Shown here: positions 8,475 through 18,200 of the stretch, in pieces
Layout: each line of letters starts with the position of its first letter
Position numbering within the stretch: position 1 is the stretch's first letter
Assembly: GCA_002454505.1 (NCBI GenBank)
Contig: DKJA01000180.1
Coordinates: forward strand, 1-64,000
Direction: 5' to 3'
Length of the DNA stretch: 64,000 bases
DNA from: Oxalobacteraceae bacterium UBA6704
GTDB taxonomy: Bacteria; Pseudomonadota; Gammaproteobacteria; Burkholderiales; Burkholderiaceae_D
Position numbers and translations under genes: made by a program
The notes under the pieces: generated by a model
Databases searched by the model: none
Told to the model about the DNA's origin: nothing
The model's input: only the letters and a program-made list of their open reading frames with translations

Positions 8475-9614
8475 TCACAGCCGGTGCGCGCGGTCGCTGG
8501 CCATCAGCACGGCCGGCAGCGTCACATCCTTGCCGATGACGAGCACCTTGAACAGCTCGCCCATCTCGGCCGGTGACAGCAGCTTCTGCACGGCGTTCGC
8601 CTGCGGCAGGTAGGCCATCGCGTCGGCCGGATCGGTCCGCAGCAGCAGGTCGCCGATGCCGGCCCCCAGCAGGAAGGCGGCCTGGCTCATGTAGGCCAGC
8701 ACGTCCGCGCCCGCGTCCACCGCGGCCACCGCCATCGCCGTGAAATCCACGTGGGCGGTGATGTCCTGCAGGCCAGGAAGATAAAACGGATCGTCGTGCG
8801 AGTGGTGGCGGTAATGGCACATCAGCGTGCCGGCGGCGCGGTCGTGGTGGTAGTACTCGTGGACGGGGAAGCCGTAATCGAGCAGGATGGCGGCACCCCT
8901 GCCCCTGGCGAGCAGCGCGCCCAGCGTGCCCATGAAGGCGCGCGACGTGCCGTGCAGCTCGGTCACATAGTCTTCCGGCAGTTCGGCGTGGTCGGGGATC
9001 TGCTGTGCCGCCTGTTTCGTGACATCGGCGCCCGGCACACAGGCGAAGCGGCCGTCCTCGATGGTGACATCCAGTTCGCGCCACTCGCCGGCGATCTTCT
9101 TCACCAGCTGCACGGGCATCGCATCGAGCACTTCGTTGCCCAGCACGACGCCGTCGAACGCCGCCGGAAAGCCGTCCAGCCACGTCACCTGCGGGAAGTC
9201 GCGCAGCAGTTCCTGCTGGCGGGCACGGAGCTCGCCGGACAGTTCGACGATCGCATAGCTCTCCACCGGCACGCCCAGCGCGGCCAGTTCGGTGAGCACG
9301 TCGCGCGCCAGCTTGCCCGTGCCGGCGCCGAATTCGAGGAGCCGCGGCGCGCTTTGGGCGATAATGGCGGCCGCGACCTGCGCCAGCGCGGCGCCGAACA
9401 GCGGCGACAGCTCCGGCGCGGTTGTAAAATCGCCATCCTTGCCCAGCTTGGCGGCACCGCCGCTGTAGTAGCCGAGGTCGGGCGCGTACAGCGCCAGTTC
9501 CATGAAGCGGGCGAAGGAGATGCGGCCGCCGGCGGCGGCGATGGCGGCGGCGATGTGCCGCTGCAGGGCTTGCGACGCGGCCAGCGCGTCCGGATCGGGT
9601 GCGGGAAGGGACAT
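8475..9614 (-). CDS. MidA/NDUFAF7-like SAM-dependent methyltransferase
   Basis: 379 residues. It matches the COG1565 family, whose mitochondrial member methylates an arginine of complex I. Visible features are RISFARFMELALYAPDLGYY near the N-terminus, the SAM loop LEFGAGTGKLA, and GNEVLDAMPV. The upstream ORF extension (to 9773) lies antisense to the divergent reductase gene, so start ATG 9614 was chosen; it gives the usual family N-terminus. The bacterial substrate is not established. It is divergent from the pteridine reductase gene with 46 bases between the starts. Confidence 0.85.
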   Translation of the reverse strand: MSLPAPDPDALAASQALQRHIAAAIAAAGGRISFARFMELALYAPDLGYYSGGAAKLGKDGDFTTAPELSPLFGAALAQVAAAIIAQSAPRLLEFGAGTGKLARDVLTELAALGVPVESYAIVELSGELRARQQELLRDFPQVTWLDGFPAAFDGVVLGNEVLDAMPVQLVKKIAGEWRELDVTIEDGRFACVPGADVTKQAAQQIPDHAELPEDYVTELHGTSRAFMGTLGALLARGRGAAILLDYGFPVHEYYHHDRAAGTLMCHYRHHSHDDPFYLPGLQDITAHVDFTAMAVAAVDAGADVLAYMSQAAFLLGAGIGDLLLRTDPADAMAYLPQANAVQKLLSPAEMGELFKVLVIGKDVTLPAVLMASDRAHRL

Positions 9615-9660
9615 CCCCGTATTGTAGCCCGGCCCATTACCAGGAAGACCAGGACCAACG

Positions 9661-10455
9661 ATGACGACAACCACAGCCAACGAGCACCCTGCCCCGGTGG
9701 CGCTGATCACCGGCGCGGGCCGCCGCATCGGCCGCGCGATCGCGCTGGCGATGGCGCGCGCCGGCTGGGACATCGCCGTGCATTACCGCGCCTCGCGCCA
9801 GGAAGCGGAGGCAGTCGCCAGTGAAATCGAAGCGCTCGGCCGCCGCGCCACGCTGGTGCATGGCGACCTGGCCGACGAAGCGGCCGTCCGGCGCCTGTTG
9901 CCCGCCGCGGCGGAAGCGCTGGGCGCCGTGACGTGCGTCGTCAACAATGCCTCGCTGTTCGACTACGACAGCGCGGCCGATTTTTCACCGGCCAAGCTGG
10001 ATGCACACATGCAGGCCAACGTGGCCGCGCCGGTGCTGCTGGCACAGGCGCTGCATGCGCACGTGGCCGACGGCAGCCAGGGCGTTGCTCAGGGTGTGAT
10101 CGTCAATCTGCTGGACCAGAAGCTGTACAATCCGAATCCCGATTTCCTGTCGTACACGCTGTCGAAGGCGGCGCTGCACTCGGCCACGACGCTGCTGGCC
10201 CAGGCCCTGGCGCCGAAGGTACGCGTGGTCGGCGTGGCGCCGGGCATCACGCTGGTGTCCGGCGACCAGAGCGAAGCCGGCTTCGCCCACGCGCACACGC
10301 AAACGCCGCTGGGCAGGTCCAGCACGCCGGAAGACGTGGCCGCCGCCGTGCTGTATGCGGCCACCGCCCGTGCCGTCACCGGCACCACGCTGCTGGTCGA
10401 CGGCGGCCAGCATTTGCAGCCGCTGCCCCGCGACGTGATGTTCCTTGCCAAATAA
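9661..10455 (+). CDS. SDR-family pteridine (dihydromonapterin/dihydrofolate) reductase
   Basis: 264 residues of short-chain dehydrogenase fold. The NADP loop is TGAGRRIGRAIA (about 18-29); the R-R pair after TGxG favours NADPH. The catalytic Tyr and Lys lie in SYTLSKAAL, and the NNAS motif is present. The position immediately before folB and resemblance to FolM/pteridine reductases suggest reduction of dihydropterins or dihydrofolate. The exact substrate is inferred from context. Confidence 0.78.
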   Translation: MTTTTANEHPAPVALITGAGRRIGRAIALAMARAGWDIAVHYRASRQEAEAVASEIEALGRRATLVHGDLADEAAVRRLLPAAAEALGAVTCVVNNASLFDYDSAADFSPAKLDAHMQANVAAPVLLAQALHAHVADGSQGVAQGVIVNLLDQKLYNPNPDFLSYTLSKAALHSATTLLAQALAPKVRVVGVAPGITLVSGDQSEAGFAHAHTQTPLGRSSTPEDVAAAVLYAATARAVTGTTLLVDGGQHLQPLPRDVMFLAK

Positions 10456-10483
10456 CCCATTTACATTTTAAAGACCTGTCACC

Positions 10484-10882
10484 ATGCTGTCCGCCCTCAC
10501 CCACCCCGGCCTGCAAGACTGCCGCCGGCTGTTCCTGCGCAATTACGAAGTGCTGATCAATATCGGCGTGCACGATTTCGAGAAGAAGGGCGAGCAGCGC
10601 GTCCTGATCAACGTGGACCTGTACATCCCGCTGGCCGTCTCCACGCCGCAGGCCGACGAGCTGCATGAAGTGGTCGACTACGACTTCATGCGCGAGACCG
10701 TGGCGCAGCGCATGGCCAAGGGCCACGTGCACCTGCAGGAAACGCTGTGCGACGACGTCGTTGCCGCCCTGCTGGCCCACCCGCGCGTGCGCGCCGTGCG
10801 CGTGTCGACGATGAAGCCGGACGTCTATCCCGACTGCGAAGGCGTCGGCGTGGAAGTGTTCCGCATCAAGGAGGCCGCATGA
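10484..10882 (+). CDS. folB: Dihydroneopterin aldolase
   Basis: 132 residues; converts 7,8-dihydroneopterin to 6-hydroxymethyl-dihydropterin and glycolaldehyde in folate synthesis. The family signature is clear: FLRNYEVLINIGVHDFEK, then EVVDYDFMRE and a Lys-containing C-terminal KPDVYPDCEGVGVEVFR. It follows the pteridine reductase by 28 bases, and its TGA overlaps the ATG of ttcA (ATGA), indicating translational coupling in one operon. Confidence 0.92.
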   Translation: MLSALTHPGLQDCRRLFLRNYEVLINIGVHDFEKKGEQRVLINVDLYIPLAVSTPQADELHEVVDYDFMRETVAQRMAKGHVHLQETLCDDVVAALLAHPRVRAVRVSTMKPDVYPDCEGVGVEVFRIKEAA

Positions 10883-11805
10883 ACGCCGTCGTGGATAATC
10901 GGGCCGATGCGGTGACCGACAAGGCCGCGGAGAAGGTCGCCTACGAGAACAACAAGCTGCACAAGCGGCTGTGCCGCCTCGTCGGCCAGGCGATCGGCGA
11001 CTTCAACATGATCGAGGACGGCGACAAGGTGATGGTCTGCCTGTCCGGCGGCAAGGACAGCTACGCGCTGCTCGACATCCTGCTGACGCTGCGCGAACGG
11101 GCGCCGATCCACTTCGACATCGTGGCCGTCAACCTGGACCAGAAGCAGCCGAACTTCCCGCCGGAGATCCTGCCGGCCTACCTGACGAAGCTGGGCGTGC
11201 CGTTCCACATCGAGAACCAGGACACGTATTCGATCGTCAAGCGCCTGATCCCGGAAGGCAAGACCACGTGCTCGCTGTGCTCGCGGCTGCGCCGCGGCAT
11301 CCTGTACCGCGTGGCCGATGAACTGGGCTGCAACAAGATCGCGCTGGGCCACCACCGCGACGACATCCTCGAAACCTTCTTCCTCAACATGTTCTTCGGC
11401 GGGAAGCTGAAAGGCATGCCGGCCAAGCTGGTGTCCGACGACGGCAAGCACATGGTGATCCGCCCGATGGCGTACGTGAAGGAAGAAGACACGGAACGCT
11501 ACGCGGCCGTGAAAGGCTTCCCGATCATTCCGTGCGACCTGTGCGGCTCGCAGGAAAACCTGCAGCGCAAGCAGATCAAGGCGATGCTGCGCGACTGGGA
11601 AAAGAAAACCCCGGGCCGCGTGGAAAGCGTGTTCTCGGCGCTGTCGACGGTGATCCCGTCGCACCTGATGGACCGGAACATGTTCGGCTTTGCCGACCTG
11701 AAGACGGACGGCGTGGCCAACCCGCTGGGCGACATCGCGTTCGACGAAGAGCCCTGCTCGACGCCGACCACCGTGCCGGGCATCATTCCGCTGCAGGCGC
11801 AATAA
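10879..11805 (+). CDS. ttcA: tRNA 2-thiocytidine(32) synthetase
   Basis: 308 residues; adds sulfur to cytidine-32 of certain tRNAs. The PP-loop SGGKDS is at 56-61 and activates the tRNA base with ATP. The CSLCSRLRRG segment carries the CxxC cysteines that bind the 4Fe-4S cluster, and GHHRDDILETFF is a family hallmark. Start ATG 10879 overlaps the folB stop. Palindrome B follows the stop codon. Confidence 0.95.
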   Translation: MNAVVDNRADAVTDKAAEKVAYENNKLHKRLCRLVGQAIGDFNMIEDGDKVMVCLSGGKDSYALLDILLTLRERAPIHFDIVAVNLDQKQPNFPPEILPAYLTKLGVPFHIENQDTYSIVKRLIPEGKTTCSLCSRLRRGILYRVADELGCNKIALGHHRDDILETFFLNMFFGGKLKGMPAKLVSDDGKHMVIRPMAYVKEEDTERYAAVKGFPIIPCDLCGSQENLQRKQIKAMLRDWEKKTPGRVESVFSALSTVIPSHLMDRNMFGFADLKTDGVANPLGDIAFDEEPCSTPTTVPGIIPLQAQ

Positions 11806-11818
11806 GAAACATTTCTTC

Positions 11819-11888
11819 AAAAATGGGGACGGACCCCATTTTTCAGGCAATTAGTTGCTCGAAAAATGGGGTCCGTCCCTATTTTTTT
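11819..11888. repeat. Dispersed palindrome B (GGGGACGGACCCC type), bidirectional terminator
   Basis: Two inverted 26-base arms (11819-11844 and 11861-11886, one mismatch) of the form AAAAATGGGGACGGACCCC... separated by 16 bases that contain a small GCAA/TTGC stem. It ends in a T-run and lies between the converging ttcA and M14 peptidase genes. Each arm is itself a palindrome, so either single or double hairpins can form. Confidence 0.85.
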
Positions 11889-11898
11889 CTGCTGCTTT

Positions 11899-13653
11899 TT
11901 AGAATTTATCGGCAGTGCGGTACACCGGATACAGGTTGAACCGCTCGTCCCACGAAGCATGCCGCTTGGCGAAGAACTCCAGCCGCGCGCGCGGATTCTT
12001 GGCGAAGGCATCGTCGGCCAGCCTGGCCTTGAAGGCGGCGGCCACCTGCGGGTCCTTCAGCTGCTCGCGTGCCACTTCCTCGGCGACGTACTCCTCCATG
12101 TATTCCTTGCGCTCGAACGCGGTGTTGAACAGGCCCCAGGCCAGCAGCGAGTCGGCGCCCTGCGGCTCCAGCATCGTCATCACCAGGCGCGCCTTCGGCT
12201 GCGCGATCGGCACGAACAGCGCGCCGGCGCCCATGTCGCGCGACTCGGCGTGCCAGGCGCCTTCGACCGCCAGCATCTGGTGGCCTTCCACCGAATTCGG
12301 CGTCAGCTTGGTCTTGTCGGCGCGGAAGGCTTCCACCGCCACCTTGCCCGGCGCGGCAGCGAGCACCTTGAACGACACGCCGTGCTGCTTGAGCTTCTCG
12401 CCGACCTGCGCGGCGCGCGCGGCGGGCACGAGGTAGCCGCCGGCCGGCGCCTTGACCTGGAAGTCTGGCACGATTTCGTCGCGCAGCGGCACGTTCCACA
12501 CCTGCGGCTTGGTTTCGTCGTACTGCGTCCACGTGGCGCCCGACACGTCGGACGGCACGCGCTTGTACTCGTAGCCGGCAAAGGCGATCGTCTCCACCTT
12601 GTCCGTGGTCTTGTAGCTGAGCGGGAAGTCCTGGCCGGCCAGTGCGGCGGAACGGGCATCCGCCTCGCGCGCTGTCTTCTGCCACGCGGCGCCGTTCCGC
12701 GCCACCTGGTTCATCAGCGACACGATCGTGTTGTAGGTGATCTTCACGCGGGTCGGGTAGTCCTTCCACGAGTGCGTTTCGACCAGCATGCCGAAGCGGT
12801 TGCGCAGCTGGAAGTAGCCGGTCGAGAAGCGCGGCGTGGACATCTCGTCGATGAAGCCCGACTGCGGCTCGTCCGTTTTCGCGAACGAGATGTAGTAGTG
12901 CTTCGGATCGGAGCCTTCCTTGCGCAGGTCGGCGATGACGTTGTCGCGCAGCGCCGTGCCGGCCGTCTTCAACGCTTCGTCGCCGCCATGCACCGGCTCG
13001 ACCTGGATCGACACATCGGGCTGGAACTTGGCGCCGTCGGTGACGTGCAGGTCGATGTAGGCCAGCGGATCCCACTGGTTGACGAGGCCCAGCATCGCCT
13101 GCATCTCCGGCGCATCGGCCTTCACGTAGTCGCGGTTCAGGTTGTAGTTCTGCGCCGTCACGCGCCAGCCCATTTCGACGGGGCCCCGCTGGTTCGGACG
13201 ATTCCACTGGCCGAAGCGCTCGTGGCCATCGACATTGAACACGGGGACGAACAGCAGCACCTGCTTTTCCAGGGTGCCGTTGGCCGCCTTGCCGTCCAGC
13301 GCATTGCGCAGCGCCAGGAAGCCGGCATCCTTGCCGTCGATCTCGCCGGCATGGATGCCGCCCTGTACCAGCAGCACGGGGATGTTTTTCTTCTTCGCCG
13401 CATCGGCCGTCAGCGCGCCCGTCTTCGACACGGCCAGCGCCAGCATCGGCCGCCCTTCCGGCGTGCGGCCGAACTCGAAGCAGCGCACCGCTTTCGGATA
13501 GGCCTTCTGGAAGTCTGCGCACAGCTTGACCACTTCGTCATAGCGGCCGGTGGCCGTGAAGCCGGAGCGTTCGGAGACGGTGGTGAGGTCAGGTGCGGCG
13601 TGAGCGAGGGGAATGGCGGCGAGAAGGGCAAGCGACAGCGCGGTACGGATCAT
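11899..13653 (-). CDS. Exported M14-family zinc carboxypeptidase-like protease
   Basis: 584 residues with a Sec signal peptide (cleavage after AHA, about residue 19). The M14 zinc ligands are visible as HAGE (His101, Glu104) and His203 in DLHVTDG. The likely catalytic Glu is in the MLVETHSWKDY segment. The C-terminal 250 residues form an additional domain that I do not recognise. Substrate is unknown; a periplasmic or secreted peptidase is likely. It is transcribed from the same strand as the S41 protease upstream but separated from it by a terminator. Confidence 0.85.
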   Translation of the reverse strand: MIRTALSLALLAAIPLAHAAPDLTTVSERSGFTATGRYDEVVKLCADFQKAYPKAVRCFEFGRTPEGRPMLALAVSKTGALTADAAKKKNIPVLLVQGGIHAGEIDGKDAGFLALRNALDGKAANGTLEKQVLLFVPVFNVDGHERFGQWNRPNQRGPVEMGWRVTAQNYNLNRDYVKADAPEMQAMLGLVNQWDPLAYIDLHVTDGAKFQPDVSIQVEPVHGGDEALKTAGTALRDNVIADLRKEGSDPKHYYISFAKTDEPQSGFIDEMSTPRFSTGYFQLRNRFGMLVETHSWKDYPTRVKITYNTIVSLMNQVARNGAAWQKTAREADARSAALAGQDFPLSYKTTDKVETIAFAGYEYKRVPSDVSGATWTQYDETKPQVWNVPLRDEIVPDFQVKAPAGGYLVPAARAAQVGEKLKQHGVSFKVLAAAPGKVAVEAFRADKTKLTPNSVEGHQMLAVEGAWHAESRDMGAGALFVPIAQPKARLVMTMLEPQGADSLLAWGLFNTAFERKEYMEEYVAEEVAREQLKDPQVAAAFKARLADDAFAKNPRARLEFFAKRHASWDERFNLYPVYRTADKF

Positions 13654-13703
13654 CTACGGGGCTCCGGGTAGGGTCGACAGGATGGGTCAGATACAGATTC
13701 GAT

Positions 13704-13732
13704 AAAAAAGGCGGGCGCGTACGGCCCCGCCT
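13704..13732 (-). terminator. Rho-independent terminator after the S41 protease gene
   Basis: On the reverse strand AGGCGGG (13726-13732 complement) pairs with CCCGCCT (13709-13715 complement) around a 10-base loop and is followed by a run of Ts. It lies 30 bases after the S41 gene stop. Confidence 0.75.
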
Positions 13733-13761
13733 GGCCCTGAACATTATATGTCCCCATCCGG

Positions 13762-15222
13762 CTACTTCACATCGTAGACCTTGATCTCGCGACCGAGCGC
13801 CCGCACGGGCTTCCACGTCAGCGCCCGCGCCGCGCTGCGCGCACCGGCCGCCGGCGCCGGGCACGAGCCGCCGGCACGCAGCTGCAACGCCGTGGCCAGC
13901 ATCGTCTCGTCGCTGCTGCCCAATTCGTGGTTCAGGTCGTCCGCCGCCGCGCAGGTGGGCAGGAAGCCGTCGCTGAAGTCGCCGAAGCCCTTGGCGTTGA
14001 CGCCCTGGTACTGGATTGCGAAATAGGTGGTGCCGCAGTTGGGCATCGGCGTGAATGCGTACGGCTTGCCGCACGTCTGGCTACCGACCAGGTGCACCTC
14101 CACGTCGATGCCGCGCAGGCCGTTGACGATCGACTCGCTGGCCGAACACGTGCCCGGACCGGTAAGGACATACACGCGCTTCAGGTCCAGCGCCGGCAAT
14201 GCGGCGCCGGTCTGCTCCGCCGTCGCCAGGAACAACAGCGGTTCCGGCTGCGGCGTCTTGTCATTGACCAGCGTGTCCTCGAACACCTTGCCGCTCGCCT
14301 GCGCGCCGGCGATCATGTACGCCACTTCGCTGGCGATGCTGAGCAGGCCACCGCCGTTGTAGCGCAGGTCCAGCACCAGGTCCTTGACACCGGCCTTGCG
14401 TAGCGTGTCGAACGCTGCCACCAGCTGCGGTTCGGCCGGCGCGATGTGGTTGCCGAAGGTGAGGTAGCCGACCGGCCCCTGCGGCGTGTCGATGACCCGC
14501 GTGTTCTGCACGGGTGCCACCGTGACCAGCGCGGACACCAGCGATGCGTTCAACGTCGTGGCGCCGTGCTGCACGCCGAAGCGGTGCGTCTCGCCCGTCG
14601 CGGCGGGGAACAGGCCAGCATTGATCCTGTCCGTCTCCTCCACGGTGCCGCCGTTGACGAAGTCCACGCCGTCCACGGTCAGCAGCCGGTCGCCGCGGCG
14701 CATGCCGGCCAGCGCCGCGCTGGACCCGGGTTCCACGGCGGCGATACGCCAGTCGCGCGGCCACTCGTCGCCGACCTGCACCCACGTGATGCCGAAGCCC
14801 GATTCGACGCCGGCCGAGATGTCATTCCACAGTTCGTCCGGATAGCTGAAGTGGAAGCGGTCCTTCGGCTGGCCGGACGCCGTCAGCAGCGGCGTCTTCA
14901 GCACGTCGAAATAATCGACCGCCGTGGCATAGGCGGCCATGTCCACGGCCGGCACTTCGCGGTACCACAGGTAGGTCGCGTCGATCCACAGGCGGAGGAA
15001 GTTCTTTTCGTCGTCCAGCGTGCCGGCGGTTGTATTGGCAAATGAGCCGGGCTGCGCGACGCAGCGGTTCTGGTAGTAGTCCAGACCGTGCGCGACGGGA
15101 GGATCGGGGACAAAGGGGGGAGTCGGTGCGGCTGGGGTGGCCGGCGAAGAATACGAGCCGCCGCCGCAGCCGGCCAGGAGCGCCGCAACGGCCAGCACGA
15201 AGGGACGGATGAAGTGTCTCAT
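13762..15222 (-). CDS. S41-family lipoprotein peptidase with PDZ domain
   Basis: 486 residues. The N-terminus from ATG 15222 is a lipoprotein signal with lipobox LAGC, so it is probably anchored in a membrane facing the periplasm. A PDZ domain (about residues 125-205, containing GSSAALAGMRRGDRLLTVDG) is followed by a C-terminal-processing-protease core. The likely nucleophile Ser lies in GTCSASESIVNGLRG, and LDLRYNGGGLLS is the family substrate strand. It is unlike CtpA at 59.7 kb in sequence and anchoring. Substrate unknown. Confidence 0.85.
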   Translation of the reverse strand: MRHFIRPFVLAVAALLAGCGGGSYSSPATPAAPTPPFVPDPPVAHGLDYYQNRCVAQPGSFANTTAGTLDDEKNFLRLWIDATYLWYREVPAVDMAAYATAVDYFDVLKTPLLTASGQPKDRFHFSYPDELWNDISAGVESGFGITWVQVGDEWPRDWRIAAVEPGSSAALAGMRRGDRLLTVDGVDFVNGGTVEETDRINAGLFPAATGETHRFGVQHGATTLNASLVSALVTVAPVQNTRVIDTPQGPVGYLTFGNHIAPAEPQLVAAFDTLRKAGVKDLVLDLRYNGGGLLSIASEVAYMIAGAQASGKVFEDTLVNDKTPQPEPLLFLATAEQTGAALPALDLKRVYVLTGPGTCSASESIVNGLRGIDVEVHLVGSQTCGKPYAFTPMPNCGTTYFAIQYQGVNAKGFGDFSDGFLPTCAAADDLNHELGSSDETMLATALQLRAGGSCPAPAAGARSAARALTWKPVRALGREIKVYDVK

Positions 15223-15284
15223 GAGCAACAATTCTACGCGCAGCACGAGGCTACGCGCAGTAAAAGTTACTCAGACTGTTGCTA

Positions 15285-18200
15285 TCACGCCGCGTGCGGC
15301 GCCACCACAGGATTGTGATACGCGGTCAACAGCGACGCCTCCTTCTGCTTCGCCGCCTTCAGGTGGCGCTCCTTCACGTGCCCGTATCCGCGGATGTCTT
15401 CCGGGATGCGGGCAATCGCGGTTGCCGTCACCAGATTGTCGGCGGCGAGCTTCGGCAGCAGCGCCGAGACAGTGTCGCGATACTCGCCGATCAGCGCCCG
15501 CTCGGTGCGGCGTTCGGCCGCGTAGCCGAACACGTCGAGCGCCGTGCCGCGCAAGCCTTTCAGCTTGGCCAGCATCTTGAAGGCTTGCAGCATCCAAGGG
15601 CCGAATTGCTGCTTGACGAGGTGGCCGTCGCCATCCTTCTTCGCCAGCAGCGGCGGCGCCAGGTGGAACTTCACCTGGAAGTCGCCTTCGAACATGCCCT
15701 CGATCTTGGCGCGGAACGCCGGATCGGTGTGCAGCCGCGCCACTTCGTACTCGTCCTTGTACGCCATCAGCTTGTACAGGTAACGGGCCACCGCTTCCGT
15801 CAGTTTCAACGGCTTGGCGCCCAGGCGCTCTTCGGCCGCGCGCACCTGCGCGACGAATTCCTGGTACTGGCGCGCATACGCGGCATCCTGGTAAGCCGTC
15901 AGCAGCTCGACCCGGCGGGTGATGACTTCGTCGAGCGTCTGCGCGCGCTTGAATTCGATCACTTGCGCCGGCGCCGCAGTTTTCGTGACGGCTGCGATGT
16001 CGTGCGCCGCATAACGGCCCCAGTTGAACGCTGCCTTGTTGAACGCGACGGACACGCCGTTCAGCTCCACGGCCTTCATCAGCGAAGCTTCCGACAATGG
16101 CACGCGGCCCTTCTGGAACGCGTAGCCCAGCATGAACATGTTCGTGGCGATCGAGTCGCCCATCAGCGCCGTGGCGATGCGGCCCGCATCGACGAAGTCC
16201 ACGCGGTCCTCGCCGCAGGCGCGCAGGATTTCCGACTGCGAGCTGGCGCCGGGGAACTGCCAGTCCGGGTTCTTGACGAAAGCAGCCGTGGTGGCGCCGG
16301 TGGAATTGATCGCGGCCCAGGTGCGGCCTTCGCCCATCCGCGACAGCGCATCGCGGCTGGCCGTGACGATCTGGTCGCAGCCGATCACGAGATCCGCGTT
16401 GCCCGTGCCCACGCGCGTGGAATGCAGGTCCGCCTGGCTGTCCGCCAGCCGCACGTGCGACATCACCGGGCCGCCCTTCTGCGCCAGGCCGCTCATGTCC
16501 AGCACGACGGCGCCCTTGCCTTCCACGTGCGCCGCCACCGCGAGGATCTGGCCGACCGTGACGACACCCGTGCCGCCGATGCCGGTGACGAGGATGCCGT
16601 AAGGCTGCGCCGTCGACGGCAGTTGCGGCGACGGCAGCGCCGGCACTTCACCCGTTCCCGATGCCGCCTTTTTCGGCTTCTTCAGCTGGCCCCCTTCGAC
16701 CGTGACGAAGCTCGGGCAGAAGCCGCTGACACACGAGAAGTCCTTGTTGCAGCTGGACTGGTTGATCTGGCGCTTGCGCCCCAGCTCCGTCTCCAGCGGC
16801 TCCACGGACAGGCAGTTCGACTGCACCGAGCAGTCGCCGCAGCCTTCGCAGACGGCTTCGTTGATGACGGCGCGCTTGGCCGGATCGGGGAATTCGTTGC
16901 GCTTCCGGCGGCGGCGTTTTTCGGACGCGCAGGTCTGGTCGTAGATCATCGCCGACACGCCCGGCTTGTCGCGCAGTTCGCGCTGCACGTCCATCAGCTC
17001 TGAGCGGTGCCGTACCGTGACGCCGGGCGCCCACGCGTAATCGTGCGGATATTTGTCCGGCTCGTCCGTCACCACGATGATCGGCGTGACGCCTTCCGCG
17101 GCGATCTGCCGCGAGATCATGCCGGGATCGAGGGGACCGTCGAAGCTCTGGCCGCCCGTCATCGCGACGGCATCGTTGTACAGGATTTTATAAGTGATGT
17201 TGACCTTGGCGGCGACGGCCGCGCGAATCGCCAGGATCCCCGAGTGGAAGTAGGTGCCGTCGCCCAGGTTGGTAAACACGTGCTTCTCGTTCGTGAACGG
17301 CGCCTGGCCCACCCACGTGACGCCTTCCGCTCCCATGTGCGTGAAGGTGGACGTTTCGCGGTCCATCCACAGCACCATGTAGTGGCAGCCGATGCCGGCC
17401 AGCGCGCGCGAGCCTTCCGGCACTTTCGTCGACGAGTTGTGCGGGCAGCCGGAACAGAAGTACGGCGTGCGGTCCGTTTCCGGATTGGCTTTCGCCGGCA
17501 CGTTTTTCAGCACCAGCTCCTTTGCTTCCAGGTAGGCGATGCGTTCGCGCACGCGCGCGGCCACCGGATGGTTGGCGCAGTAGTGCGTGATGCGGCTGGC
17601 GATCGCGCGAGCGATCTGCGCGGGATTCAGTTCATACGTGGCCGGCAGCAGCCAGTCGCCGTGGCCGCTGCGCTGGTGGTTCGACCATTCGCCCGTGTCG
17701 TCGAACTTGCCGACGACGCGGGGGCGCTGGCCGTCCGGCAGGTTGTACAGCTCTTCCTTCAGCGCGTACTCGAGGATCTGCCGCTTTTCTTCGACGACGA
17801 GGATCTCGTCCAGGCCGCGGGCGAATTCATGCACGCCGTCCGCTTCCAGCGGCCACGTCATGCCGATCTTGTACAGCCGGATGCCGATGTCGGCGGCGGC
17901 CTGCTCGTCGATGCCCAGGTCGGCCAGCGCCTGGCGCGTGTCCAGGTAGGATTTGCCAGCCGTGATGATGCCGATCTTCGGCGTCGGGCTGTCCCATATG
18001 ATTTTATTCAGTTTGTTGGCGCGCGCGTAGGCCAGCGCGGCATACCATTTGTGGCTGTTCATCCGCACTTCCTGGTCCAGCACCGTGTCCGGCCAGCGGA
18101 TGTTCAGGCCGCCGGGCGGCAGCTCGAAGTCGTCCGGCATGGCGATCTGCACGCGGTCCGGATCGAAGTCGACGACGGCGCCCGACTCGATGATGTCGGT

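Noticed and set aside
9615..9773. Upstream extension of the MidA-like methyltransferase
   Set aside because: It overlaps the coding region of the divergent reductase gene on the opposite strand and does not match the family N-terminus.
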